A DNA stretch of 64,000 bases, from NCBI GenBank assembly GCA_004558805.1, contig SFDE01000010.1, positions 1 through 64,000 of the forward strand, read 5' to 3'. Below are positions 8,357 through 16,754 of the stretch, in pieces. The position numbers were made by a program, and so were the translations under genes. Under the pieces are notes generated by a model. That model saw only the letters and a program-made list of their open reading frames with translations, searched no databases and was not told the origin of the DNA. This DNA is from Faecalibacterium prausnitzii. GTDB lineage: Bacteria; Bacillota; Clostridia; Oscillospirales; Ruminococcaceae. The stretch's first letter is position 1, and each line of letters begins with the position of its first letter.

Positions 8357-9469
8357 ATGACCACGACCATTCAGAACCTTGACGATCTGCAGGACCGCCG
8401 CATTATGATGGAAAAAAAGCTGCCGCCCTACGGCTATGCTTTTGTCCTTCTGGTGGGTCTGTTCATGATCTTTCTGTTGGTATGGAGCACCCATACCAAC
8501 CGCATCTATGTGAGCCAGAATACCGGCACGGTGCAGGCAAGCAACAAGACCTACATCATGTCCAGCTACTCCGGCTCCATCACCGAGCTGTATATCTCCG
8601 AGGGCAGCTATGTCAACGAAGGCGATCTGGTGGCGCACATCAAGAGCACCGACATTGACATGCAGCAGGACAATCTGGAAAGCCAGCTGAACATCTACAA
8701 GACCCAGCTGGACCAGTACAACAAGCTGCTGAAGTGCATTCAGGACGACACCAACTACTTCAGCGAGACCAGCGCCGAGGATCAGCCCTACTACTACCAG
8801 TACGAGACCTACAAGAGTCAGGTGGCACAAAAGACCTTTGACGCCACCGCCTATCAGGCTGCAGGCTACTCCGATGCCCAGATCAAAACCCTGATGGAGC
8901 AGAGCCAGAGCGAGATCGAGGCGCTGTACTACTCCACCATGCAGTCCATCTCCCAGAGCATCACCAGTGCCCAGAGCAACGTGGACAACCTGCAGGCACA
9001 GCTGGACGCCCTGAACACCGGTGCCAACGACTACTACATCTACGCTCCCACCTCTGGTGTGATCCACATGGACTCTCCCTACAAGGAAGGCATGGTGCTC
9101 AGCGCCGGTTCTCCCCTTGCCACCGTGGCAAGCCAGAGCGATGATCTGGAGATCGTGGCAATGGTCACCGTCAGCGACCGCCCCCTGCTCCACGTGGGGG
9201 ACCCCTGCAAGGTCTCCATCACCGGTCTGTCGGAGTACTCCTACGGCACCCTTACCGGCACCGTCACCTCCATTGACAGCGATGTGACCGCCAGCAGCAG
9301 CGGCTCCTACTACAAGATGACCATCAAGCCCGACGCCACCTATCTGGTGAGCCGCAGCGGCGATAAGGTGGACCTGTCCAACGGTATGAGCGTCACCGCC
9401 CGCGTGGAATACGATCAGGTCACCTACTTCGAGTACGCCATGGAGGCGCTGGGTGTGCTGTTCCGTTAA
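8357..9469 (+). CDS. HlyD-family membrane fusion/adaptor protein
   Basis: 370 residues: a short cytoplasmic N-terminus, one membrane helix at about 27-44, a biotinyl-lipoyl-like half (SGSITELYISEGSYVNEGD), a Gln/Ser-rich coiled-coil hairpin (about 100-220), the second lipoyl half (APTSGVIHMDSPYKEGMVL) and a beta-barrel end. In Gram-positive bacteria such adaptors partner C39/ABC exporters of double-glycine peptides and span the cell wall space. It overlaps no gene but starts two bases after its upstream neighbour. It is the probable accessory protein of the exporter at 4771. Confidence 0.85.
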   Translation: MTTTIQNLDDLQDRRIMMEKKLPPYGYAFVLLVGLFMIFLLVWSTHTNRIYVSQNTGTVQASNKTYIMSSYSGSITELYISEGSYVNEGDLVAHIKSTDIDMQQDNLESQLNIYKTQLDQYNKLLKCIQDDTNYFSETSAEDQPYYYQYETYKSQVAQKTFDATAYQAAGYSDAQIKTLMEQSQSEIEALYYSTMQSISQSITSAQSNVDNLQAQLDALNTGANDYYIYAPTSGVIHMDSPYKEGMVLSAGSPLATVASQSDDLEIVAMVTVSDRPLLHVGDPCKVSITGLSEYSYGTLTGTVTSIDSDVTASSSGSYYKMTIKPDATYLVSRSGDKVDLSNGMSVTARVEYDQVTYFEYAMEALGVLFR

Positions 9470-9523
9470 GCACCCCTGCCCATGTCCGTCCCCTTTACAT
9501 CCACCCAAAGAGGTACAACAAAC

Positions 9524-11023
9524 ATGAAATCAACCGCAAAGAAATTGGTAGTCTGTGCTCTGATGCTGGGCGTACTGGCTTGCGGCGCTGCGCTGCCTGC
9601 CTTCGCCGCCGTACCCCTGACCGGCACTGCCATTTCGCTGCCTTGGAACCGGGAAGTGCCTGCCGAAAGCATTGAGACCGGCAGCTACTCCTCCAACATG
9701 ACTCTGGGCAGCAGCCAGCAGCTGTCCCCTGTGGTACGTCCCCGCTACACCACCGATACGGTGGTGTACATCACCGATGACAGCAGCGTGCTTACCGTCA
9801 GCAACAGCGGCGTAGTGCAGGCTGTGGGCGTGGGTACCGCCACCATTACCGCTGCCGCCGGCAACCAGCTGTGCGCCTACACTATAGCGGTGTCCATGGA
9901 TTCTACCATGATCGTCACCGAGATGGACCTGTCCCTCTCTTCCAACACCATCTATGTGGGCAACTCGGTTTCTGCTTCCCTGCAGGTGCTGCCCACCTCT
10001 GCGGCAAACTATGCCACCATCACCCTCACCTCCTCCAACGAGAAGGTCGCCACGGTAAACAGCTTTGGTCGTGTCACCGGCGTTGCCCCCGGCACCGCCA
10101 CCATTACCGCCACCTGCGGTTCGGTGACTGCTTCTACCAAGGTAACGGTGCTGAGCCTGCCCGCCGGCAGTGACGGCAGCAGCGCCTCCTCCAACAGCGG
10201 ACAGGTGATCACGGTGGACACCGCCTATGTGGTTCTGAAGCCCGGTGCTACCCGGACCCTCACCGCCAAGGCGACCCCCGCTTCTGCCTCCCAGAAGTTC
10301 ACCTTTAAGTCCGGCAACAGCAGCATTGCCACCGTAAGCCCCAGCGGCGTCATTACCGCCGTGGGCACCGGTTCCACCTCCATTACCGTGTCCAATGGCA
10401 CTGCCTCCGCTCTGGTGACGGTGATCGTAAACCGCTCCGCCTCCTCGACTTCCGGCTCGGAAAGCACCGAGGGCGGGGACAGCGATCAGGAGAACATCCC
10501 TCTGGACCCGGTGGTAAAGGCGATCCAGGACAGCTCCGATGAGGAAGTGGTCTTTGCCCAGTCTGAGGTGCCGGTTGCCACCGGCGAGATCCTAAACGCC
10601 CTGCGCACCACCGGCAAGACCCTGTGCGTTGTGGGGGACGGCTACACCCTGCAGATCGCCGGCAGCGGCGTCAAGAGCACCACCAGCGACCTGAACACCG
10701 CCCTTACCTTTGAGACCACCGACAAGGGGCTGGAGTTCGTGCTGGACGAGGGCAAGGCGCTGCCCTGCTCAGTGCGCATCGATCTGGATATGAGCACCTA
10801 TTCCCGGCTGTACCTCTACAACGAGATCAGCGGTAAGTGGCAGTACCTGAACAGCTACAAGGATGGCGTCATCACCGCCGACACCGCCGGACGGTACCTG
10901 CTGACCAACCAGAATCTCCGGTTTGCCAACATCAACTGGACCTTCTTCATTGCCGGCGGCGTGGTGGTGGTCATCATCGCTGCGGCATACATCGTGCTGA
11001 AAAAGCGCTACTGGTTCTGGTAA
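9524..11023 (+). CDS. Membrane-anchored surface protein with bacterial Ig-like (BIG2) domains
   Basis: 499 residues. Residues 1-28 form a signal peptide (two Lys, hydrophobic core, AFA before Ala29). Three BIG2-like repeats follow, each marked by a pattern like ISNSGVVQAVGVGTATIT: near 75-115, 150-215 and 230-305. Then come a Ser/Glu-rich linker, a beta-rich domain and a C-terminal membrane helix (about 473-492) with a short KKRYWFW tail. There is no LPXTG motif, so it stays anchored by the helix. The ATG at 9524 is chosen for AAAGAGG ten bases upstream. It lies 54 bases after the HlyD gene and probably belongs to the same transcript. Its function is unknown; adhesion or a scaffold for export are possible. 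Confidence 0.8.
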   Translation: MKSTAKKLVVCALMLGVLACGAALPAFAAVPLTGTAISLPWNREVPAESIETGSYSSNMTLGSSQQLSPVVRPRYTTDTVVYITDDSSVLTVSNSGVVQAVGVGTATITAAAGNQLCAYTIAVSMDSTMIVTEMDLSLSSNTIYVGNSVSASLQVLPTSAANYATITLTSSNEKVATVNSFGRVTGVAPGTATITATCGSVTASTKVTVLSLPAGSDGSSASSNSGQVITVDTAYVVLKPGATRTLTAKATPASASQKFTFKSGNSSIATVSPSGVITAVGTGSTSITVSNGTASALVTVIVNRSASSTSGSESTEGGDSDQENIPLDPVVKAIQDSSDEEVVFAQSEVPVATGEILNALRTTGKTLCVVGDGYTLQIAGSGVKSTTSDLNTALTFETTDKGLEFVLDEGKALPCSVRIDLDMSTYSRLYLYNEISGKWQYLNSYKDGVITADTAGRYLLTNQNLRFANINWTFFIAGGVVVVIIAAAYIVLKKRYWFW

Positions 11024-11049
11024 TTCCCCTTAACTTCCCTGCAAATACA

Positions 11050-11086
11050 AAGGCTGCTGCACAGACCCGTGCAGCAGCCTTTTTTC
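11050..11086 (+). terminator. Terminator between the Ig-like gene and glmS
   Basis: AAGGCTGCTGCAC pairs with GTGCAGCAGCCTT, followed by TTTTTT. The flanking A/T runs make it usable from both sides, between two convergent genes. Confidence 0.88.
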
Positions 11087-11095
11087 CTATCTTTT

Positions 11096-12916
11096 TTACT
11101 CCACCGTCACGCTCTTGGCAAGGTTCCGGGGCTTATCCACGTCACAGCCCCGCAGCACCGCCATATAATAGGCAAACAGCTGCAGGGGTACGATGAGCTG
11201 CAGAGGCATCAGCACCTCTTCGTAGTCGTCCAGACGCACCACAGCGTCCGCCACCCCCTCCGGCACCGGTGCATCCTTTGTGGTAAACAGCAGCACCCTT
11301 GCCCCCCGGCTCCGGGTCTCCTTGGCGTTGGAAAGGGTCTTTTCGTACACCTGTTTCTGGGTCGCCAGTGCCATCACCGGCACACCCTCGGTAATAAGGC
11401 TGATTGTGCCGTGCTTCAGCTCTCCGGCGGCGTAGGCGTCGGAGTGGACGTAGCTGATCTCCTTCAGCTTCAGGCTGCCCTCCAGCGACAAGGCATAGTC
11501 AAAGCCCCGCCCGATGAAAAAGCAGCTCTGGGTGTTTACATAGCGGCTGGCAAGGTACTTGATCTGCTCACAGTCTGCCAGACGGCTCCGCACCAGCTCC
11601 GGGGCACGCTGGAGCTGAGCGGTGTAGCGGCGGGTCTCCTCCTCCGTCAGTGTTCCCCGGGCATAGGCAAGCCGCAGGGCAAAGAGGTACAACACGCACA
11701 GCTGCACCGTATACGCCTTGGTGGACGCCACAGCGATCTCCGGACCGGCATAGGTGTACAGCACATGGTCCGCTGCCCGGGCAATGGAGCTGCCCACCAC
11801 GTTGACGATCGCCAGCACCGGCACACCCCGGCTCTTTGCCAGCTTCAGCGCCGCAAGGGTGTCGCTGGTCTCCCCGGACTGGCTGATGATGATCACCAGA
11901 TCCTCCGGGTCCAGAATGGGGTCCCGGTAGCGGAACTCGCTGGCAATGTCCACCTCTGCCGGCACCCGTGCCAGCTTTTCGATGGCAGTCTTTCCCACCA
12001 TACCGGCGTGCATGGCAGTGCCGCAGCCCACCAGATGGACCCGGCGGATGCTGCGGAGCTTTTCATCGGTCAGCTCCGGGATCCGCAATTCCGGCAGCCC
12101 TTTCTCCACCCGGGGGCTTACGGTGGCGGTAATGGCGGCAGGCTGCTCGTGGATCTCCTTGAGCATAAAATGGGGGTACCCCCCCTTTTCCGCCGCTTCC
12201 ATGTCCCAATCTGCGATAAGCTGCTGCCGCTCCACCGGCTCCCCGAACTCATCGTAGAAGCGGATGCCTGCGGCGGTGCACACCGCCATGTCCCCTTCTT
12301 CCAGCACGCTGTAGCGGCGGGTATATTTCAGCAGGGCGGGGATGTCCGAGGCAATAAAGTTTTCCCCCTCGCTCCAGCCCACGATAAGGGGGCTTTCCCG
12401 CTTGACGGCAAAGATGGTGTCCGGGAAATCCCGGAACAGCACCCCCAGAGCGTAGCTGCCCCGGACCATTGCCAGCGCCTGCTGCAACGCACGCAGAGGC
12501 TCGCCCTGATAGCAGCTGTCAATAAGCTTTACCAGCACCTCGGTGTCGGTCTCGCTTACAAAGGTGTAGCCCCGCACCATGAGACGCTCCTTGAGCACAC
12601 CGTAGTTCTCAATGATGCCGTTGTGTACGATGCTGACCCGGGGGGTAGAGTGGGGGTGGCTGTTTACGTCACTGGGCTCCCCGTGGGTCGCCCAACGGGT
12701 GTGCCCGATACCGCAGCAGCTGTCTGCAAGGGACTGGGCGGCAAGCTTTTGCCGCAGACGGTCCAGCCGTCCCTTGCTTTTTACCACCCGGATGCTGCCC
12801 TGGGCGGCAAGCGCCACACCGGCAGAGTCGTAGCCCCGGTACTCCAGTTTTTCCAGTCCGTCCAGCAGCACATCCTGTGCTCTGCGTCTGCCCACATAAC
12901 CAACGATGCCACACAT
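11096..12916 (-). CDS. glmS: Glutamine--fructose-6-phosphate aminotransferase (isomerizing)
   Basis: 606 residues, full length. The N-terminal Ntn glutaminase begins MCGIVGYVG with catalytic Cys2, and two SIS sugar-isomerase domains follow (SQSGETSDT, STKAYT). It makes glucosamine-6-phosphate from fructose-6-phosphate and glutamine, the first step of amino-sugar and peptidoglycan precursor synthesis. The ATG at 12916 is chosen because the nucleophile Cys must be residue 2 and GGAGG lies just upstream; an ATG 15 bases earlier overlaps the ribosome site. It is controlled by the glmS ribozyme in its leader. Confidence 0.97.
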   Translation of the reverse strand: MCGIVGYVGRRRAQDVLLDGLEKLEYRGYDSAGVALAAQGSIRVVKSKGRLDRLRQKLAAQSLADSCCGIGHTRWATHGEPSDVNSHPHSTPRVSIVHNGIIENYGVLKERLMVRGYTFVSETDTEVLVKLIDSCYQGEPLRALQQALAMVRGSYALGVLFRDFPDTIFAVKRESPLIVGWSEGENFIASDIPALLKYTRRYSVLEEGDMAVCTAAGIRFYDEFGEPVERQQLIADWDMEAAEKGGYPHFMLKEIHEQPAAITATVSPRVEKGLPELRIPELTDEKLRSIRRVHLVGCGTAMHAGMVGKTAIEKLARVPAEVDIASEFRYRDPILDPEDLVIIISQSGETSDTLAALKLAKSRGVPVLAIVNVVGSSIARAADHVLYTYAGPEIAVASTKAYTVQLCVLYLFALRLAYARGTLTEEETRRYTAQLQRAPELVRSRLADCEQIKYLASRYVNTQSCFFIGRGFDYALSLEGSLKLKEISYVHSDAYAAGELKHGTISLITEGVPVMALATQKQVYEKTLSNAKETRSRGARVLLFTTKDAPVPEGVADAVVRLDDYEEVLMPLQLIVPLQLFAYYMAVLRGCDVDKPRNLAKSVTVE

Positions 12917-13012
12917 ACAAAAAACCTCCATGCCGACTGTTCCGCGCAGAAAACACGGTAGAGATGCAGTCAGCTTCCTTATAGTCTATGTAATTGTATG
13001 GCTTGCTTTGAA

Positions 13013-13160
13013 GGGATCTGTTGCGGTATTGCTGCCGTTTTTTGCCCTTCTCTGCGGCTGGTATAGCCTCTTTCAGCCGGAGGAACATCCGCCGAATCTT
13101 TCGATGATCCCTCTCCTCGTCACCCTCACGGCTGTCACCCGCATGGCCCGGCGCTTATTG
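13013..13160 (-). ncRNA. glmS ribozyme (glucosamine-6-phosphate-activated self-cleaving riboswitch)
   Basis: The minus strand carries the glmS ribozyme landmarks in order: AGCGCC at the 5' end (13155-13150), GGTGACGAGGAGAGGG, ATCGAAAGATTCGGCGGATG, CCTCCGGCTGAAAGAGG, and a 3' half ending near GATCCC at 13013. Cleavage is expected between A (13155) and G (13154). It lies about 100 bases upstream of glmS. When glucosamine-6-phosphate is abundant the RNA cuts itself and the transcript is degraded. Together with the promoter below, this accounts for the 300-base gap before glmS. Confidence 0.93.
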
Positions 13161-13196
13161 TCAACTGTGGTACCCTATCACCTCTCTCGGTGCCAT

Positions 13197-13202
13197 ATTA
13201 TA
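13197..13202 (-). promoter_or_regulatory. Promoter of the glmS ribozyme transcript
   Basis: Minus strand TGG-TATAAT (extended -10). A weak -35, TGGCAT, lies 17 bases upstream, inside the end of the previous gene. Transcription would start just ahead of the ribozyme. Confidence 0.65.
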
Positions 13203-13216
13203 CCACATTCTGCCTT

Positions 13217-13774
13217 TTAATGCCAGCCCAACATTTTGTGGAGCCGGGGCTGCCAGACCCCACGGTAGACCATGAGCATGTTGTGCAGCGCCCGGTCATA
13301 CAGCAAAAACGCCACGTTGCCCATGGCAAGCGTGGCAAGGGATAGGATCAGCGCCGTAGCACGCAGCTCCTGTGCAATGCTTCCGGCAGGGATCAGCAGC
13401 AGGATCAGCCCGTACATTGCCGCCACAGCGGCGTTGCACAGCAGCAGCTTGCACAGCCCCCGGAGCACCGGGGAACGGATCCGCTCAAACCGGGGCTTTA
13501 CCAGCGGGTAATACCCCAGCAGGAATACAAAGATCAGCGCCACTTCCTTATCCGGCACAAAAAGCACCGCCAACAGGCTTACTGCCCCGTAGGTGGTGTA
13601 TGCCATAGTGCGCCCGCACTCTATGCAGACGGTGGTGATGAGGAAGCCTGCCACCGCCGGAGCGATGAACATGGCAAGAGGGATCAGCGCCCCCAGCAGC
13701 ATCAGGGCAACGGACAGCGCCGCCACCATGCCGCAGTATGCCATGGACCAGCTTTTTCTGTTTTTTCTCTTCAT
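13217..13774 (-). CDS. Integral membrane protein, ECF substrate-binding-component-like
   Basis: 185 residues with about five or six hydrophobic helices (MVAALSVALMLLGALIPLA, IAPAVAGFLITTVCIE, LLAVLFVP, LIFVFLLGYYP, AAVAAMYGLILLLIP, LATLAMGNVAFLLYD). Size and layout resemble small S-components of energy-coupling-factor transporters or related uncharacterised clostridial membrane proteins. The ATG at 13774 overlaps the upstream stop (ATGA), so it is translationally coupled to the DUF5685-like gene; an ATG 12 bases earlier lacks a ribosome site. No substrate can be named. Confidence 0.6.
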   Translation of the reverse strand: MKRKNRKSWSMAYCGMVAALSVALMLLGALIPLAMFIAPAVAGFLITTVCIECGRTMAYTTYGAVSLLAVLFVPDKEVALIFVFLLGYYPLVKPRFERIRSPVLRGLCKLLLCNAAVAAMYGLILLLIPAGSIAQELRATALILSLATLAMGNVAFLLYDRALHNMLMVYRGVWQPRLHKMLGWH

Positions 13775-14640
13775 GGGATCTCCCACTTTTCGTCGTCAAT
13801 GCCGTTTTCCAGCGGGTCCACTGCATGGTGGAGACCCAGCATCATAATATTGTCCAGCAGGCTGCGGTTCAGCTTGGCATCCAGCATACTGTACACCCGC
13901 ATCAGGTCGTTTGCCGCCGCCAGTGCCTGCCGGCGGGCATTTTCCACCGCCGCTGCCTGCCCGGTAAGCTCATTGACCACGAACACGTTGTACCGTCCCT
14001 TGCGCCGGTCAGCCTCAAACCGCTCTGCCTTGTCCAGCAGGTAGAAGATCCGTCCGATGCTGCTGCCGATGTAGCGCATACTCTTGCGCTGATTGGGGTC
14101 ATCGGTAGCAAGGGAGGAATACAGTGCCCCAAAGATATTGCTCATAGGCTCCGCTGCCAGTGCGTAGTTTTTGGCACTCAGGTCCATCTGTACCTTTGCC
14201 TGTTCCTTTTCCTGCCAGAACAGCCGCTCAAAGGCGGGGTTTTCTTTTACTGCATGCTGGTAGGCACGGCGCAGCAGCAGCCGGTCTACCGCCCGCATCA
14301 CCCGCTTGAAGGGACGCAGTTCGCTATAACTGCGGTCCTGCAGACTGTGCCAGCCCATGAGCACCTCCACTTGCGCCGCAAGGCGGATGCCTTGGGTCTG
14401 GCTCATAGTCTTGCGCCAGCACAGGGTGCCGGGCACCCGCTGCCGGTTGCAGGTGGGGATGCGTCCTGCAAGACTGTCGGACAGGATGGCAAACAGCACC
14501 CCGTTATACCGCAGCAGATGACACGCATAAATGCCGTAGTCCTTGTACAACTGACGCCTCACACCCCGCAGGTAACGGATATAGGTATTGTAATCTCGGA
14601 TCGTCAGTTCCGGAAGATAAGGTCTAAGCCGTCCGTGCAT
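13771..14640 (-). CDS. DUF5685-like protein lacking the usual cysteines
   Basis: 289 residues. The N-terminus MHGRLRPYLPELTIRDYNTY and the late motif GRIFYLLDKAERFEAD fit the clostridial DUF5685 family as I recall it. Typical members have a CGLCR motif where this protein reads RGVRR at about residues 25-29, so a metal site may be lost. The ATG at 14640 is chosen because the family starts at this point and AGAAAGGA lies 11 bases upstream; a farther ATG has no support. It is co-transcribed with the membrane protein that follows. The function is unknown. Confidence 0.6.
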   Translation of the reverse strand: MHGRLRPYLPELTIRDYNTYIRYLRGVRRQLYKDYGIYACHLLRYNGVLFAILSDSLAGRIPTCNRQRVPGTLCWRKTMSQTQGIRLAAQVEVLMGWHSLQDRSYSELRPFKRVMRAVDRLLLRRAYQHAVKENPAFERLFWQEKEQAKVQMDLSAKNYALAAEPMSNIFGALYSSLATDDPNQRKSMRYIGSSIGRIFYLLDKAERFEADRRKGRYNVFVVNELTGQAAAVENARRQALAAANDLMRVYSMLDAKLNRSLLDNIMMLGLHHAVDPLENGIDDEKWEIP

Positions 14641-14847
14641 TTCAACATCGTTCCTTTCTGGGTAATAAGACCAGTATAATCTATTTTTTTCTCCTGCGCA
14701 ACTGTAGAGTGTAAATTGTGTGTGAATTTGTCTCATCTGTTACGGAGAAAACGTTTTGTCTTTCTGTAAAAGCAACGGCATACACCTGTTTTTTCTCAGC
14801 AAAGAACGCTTCTGACCTGTCTGGAGTTTTACCGGTAATTGCCATCG

Positions 14848-14884
14848 AAAATATAAAAGCCGCACCGGCGGACACCGGTGCGGC
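14848..14884 (-). terminator. Terminator of the RlmL-like gene
   Basis: Minus strand GCCGCACCGG and CCGGTGCGGC close a six-base loop, followed by TTTTATATTTT. It lies 14 bases after the methyltransferase stop. The rest of the gap to the DUF5685-like gene (14641-14847) shows no gene. Confidence 0.88.
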
Positions 14885-14897
14885 TGCAGAAACCTGA

Positions 14898-16103
14898 TTA
14901 TTTTTTCTCAAAACGGTTGGGGGTGGTGCGCTTGCCGTCAAAGCCGGACTTGGGCATAGGTTTTGCGGTGTGGAGGGACTTGGGGGCATCGTAGTACATA
15001 TACAGCTGGCAGGGGATCATACCGTTGTACATCTTGCGGCGCTTATTGGCGCGCTTGCCGTAGTGTGCTTCAAAATCCATGTCGGCAGTAATGGCATACA
15101 CACCTGCGCAGGGATGTGCTTCCATCTGGCGTCCCAGAGTCCGTGCCAGTTTGGCGGCACCCTCAATGGTGCTCATACGCTCGCCGTAGGGAGGGTTGGT
15201 CAGCACGATCGCCTCCTGCTTTGCGGCAAAATCCGCCACATCTGCCACCTCAAAGTGGCAGCGGTTCTCCACACCTGCCAGCTTGGCGTTGGCATTTGCC
15301 AGTGCCACGGCGGCGGGGTCGATGTCGTAGCCAAACGCCTCAAAGCCCACATCCAGCTTGGACTCTGCCAGTGCCTTCTGCCGCTGCTGCGCCCAGACAG
15401 CGGCGGGCACAAAGCTGTAGCGCTCCGCTGCAAACCGGCGCTTGAGACCGGGAGCGATGTTCATTGCCTTCTGTGCTGCCTCGATCAGCAGGGTGCCGCT
15501 GCCACAGAAGGGATCCTCCACCAGACTGTCCCGGCGCACTCGACCCAGGTCCGCAATGGTAGCGGCAAGGGTCTCCCGGATGGGAGCTTCCATAGCATTG
15601 CGGCGATAGCCCCGCTTATGCAGCCCCTCGCCGGTGGTATCCAGCATGATCTCGCAGACGTTCTTCCGCAGCATGAACCGCACCTTGTACTCGGCGCCGG
15701 TCTCCGGCAGCACAGAGGTGTGGTGTTTGGTCATCAGCCGCTTTACCACCGCCTTTTTGATGATGCTCTGGCAAGCAGGCACACTGGTGAGCTGGCTGTC
15801 CAGAGAGGAGCCGGTGACCGGGAAGGCTGCGTCTGCCGGCAGCAATTCCTCCCAAGGCACTGCATAGACCCCATCAAAGAGTTCATCAAAGGTGGTCGCC
15901 TTATAGCGAGCCAGCAGCAGCATGACCCTTTCTACCGTGCGCAGGTTCAGGTTTGCGGCGGCGATCATCTCCGCTCCGCCGGAGAAGGTCAGCCGACCAT
16001 CATCCACCCGGATGTTCTCTGCGCCGATACGGTTCAGCTCAAATTTTGCGGTGGATTCGCACCCAAAAAAGCAGGGGGCGATGAGTTCAAATTTTGCAGG
16101 CAT
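14898..16103 (-). CDS. THUMP-domain class I SAM-dependent rRNA methyltransferase (RlmL/YpsC-like)
   Basis: 401 residues. The N-terminal THUMP/ferredoxin-like RNA-binding region (about 1-160) leads into a Rossmann methyltransferase with DPFCGSGTLLIEAA (SAM binding) and NPPYGERM (catalytic N-P-P-Y, target N2 of guanine). This is the arrangement of RlmL-type 23S rRNA m2G methyltransferases, including B. subtilis YpsC. It acts on ribosomal RNA in the cytoplasm. It is a separate unit with its own terminator. Confidence 0.9.
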   Translation of the reverse strand: MPAKFELIAPCFFGCESTAKFELNRIGAENIRVDDGRLTFSGGAEMIAAANLNLRTVERVMLLLARYKATTFDELFDGVYAVPWEELLPADAAFPVTGSSLDSQLTSVPACQSIIKKAVVKRLMTKHHTSVLPETGAEYKVRFMLRKNVCEIMLDTTGEGLHKRGYRRNAMEAPIRETLAATIADLGRVRRDSLVEDPFCGSGTLLIEAAQKAMNIAPGLKRRFAAERYSFVPAAVWAQQRQKALAESKLDVGFEAFGYDIDPAAVALANANAKLAGVENRCHFEVADVADFAAKQEAIVLTNPPYGERMSTIEGAAKLARTLGRQMEAHPCAGVYAITADMDFEAHYGKRANKRRKMYNGMIPCQLYMYYDAPKSLHTAKPMPKSGFDGKRTTPNRFEKK

Positions 16104-16128
16104 TGTGGTTCCTTTCTTTTACTGGGTC

Positions 16129-16166
16129 AAAAAACAAGACCTGTCCGACCGGTGGGACAGGTCTTG
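16129..16166 (-). terminator. Terminator of the mazG-S1 cluster
   Basis: Minus strand AAGACCTGTCC pairs with GGACAGGTCTT over an 8-base loop, followed by G and TTTTTT. Confidence 0.88.
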
Positions 16167-16206
16167 GTGGGTTTATTCGGAGAGCACCGGTCCTGTACAG
16201 CGATAC

Positions 16207-16713
16207 TCAGCGTCCGCCGCCCCGGCGTCCCCGGGGTGCATAACCGCCGCCCCGGCGATTGTTGGTCTCGTGGTCCAGATCCGCCATTTTTTCTTCGCTC
16301 TGACTCTTGAAGCGGCTCATCATGTCCTCAAAGCTCATGTTGTCGGTGCGGGCGGGTGCCTTGGGCTGCCACACACGGGGTGCCGCATCCCGTGCAGCTG
16401 CTCTGCCGCCCTCCCGGGGAGGACGACCGCCTCTGCCGCCGTTGCCCCCAAAGTGACCGCCTTCCCGCCGGTCCGGACGGGGCAGCAGCCGCTTGATGGA
16501 CAGTGCCACCTTGCCGTCCGGTGCGATATTGATGACCTGCACCTTGACTTCATCCCCATCGTGCAGCACTGTGTTGATATCCTGCACGAACTCGTTGGAC
16601 ACCTCGGAGATGTGGACCATACCCACACGCCCCTCCGGCAGTGCCACAAACGCGCCAAAGGGCTTTACGCCTGTGACACGACCCTCAAAAACGTTTCCAA
16701 CCTCAATTGCCAA
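16207..16713 (-). CDS. S1-domain RNA-binding protein with RGG-rich tail (YabR-like)
   Basis: 168 residues. Residues 1-75 form an S1 OB-fold (GNVFEGRVTGVKPFGAFVAL, GMVHISEVS, GDEVKVQVINI). The rest is a basic, Gly/Arg-rich disordered tail with GGRGGRPPREGGR and a terminal RGRRGGGR. The start is a TTG at 16713, with AAGGAG nine bases upstream. In Bacillus the equivalent gene, yabR, also follows divIC. It is likely a ribosome- or mRNA-associated protein, with the RGG tail adding non-specific RNA binding. Confidence 0.85.
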   Translation of the reverse strand: MAIEVGNVFEGRVTGVKPFGAFVALPEGRVGMVHISEVSNEFVQDINTVLHDGDEVKVQVINIAPDGKVALSIKRLLPRPDRREGGHFGGNGGRGGRPPREGGRAAARDAAPRVWQPKAPARTDNMSFEDMMSRFKSQSEEKMADLDHETNNRRGGGYAPRGRRGGGR

Positions 16714-16754
16714 AACTCTATACTCCTTGTTCTCTCGTAAAAATCCAGTCTGTC

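Noticed and set aside
11069..12961. A 630-codon plus-strand frame over glmS
   Set aside because: It is antisense to a full-length glmS; repeats of His/Gln/Leu typical of reverse GC-rich coding.
12906..13220. A 104-codon plus-strand frame in the glmS leader
   Set aside because: The same bases form the glmS ribozyme and its promoter on the other strand.
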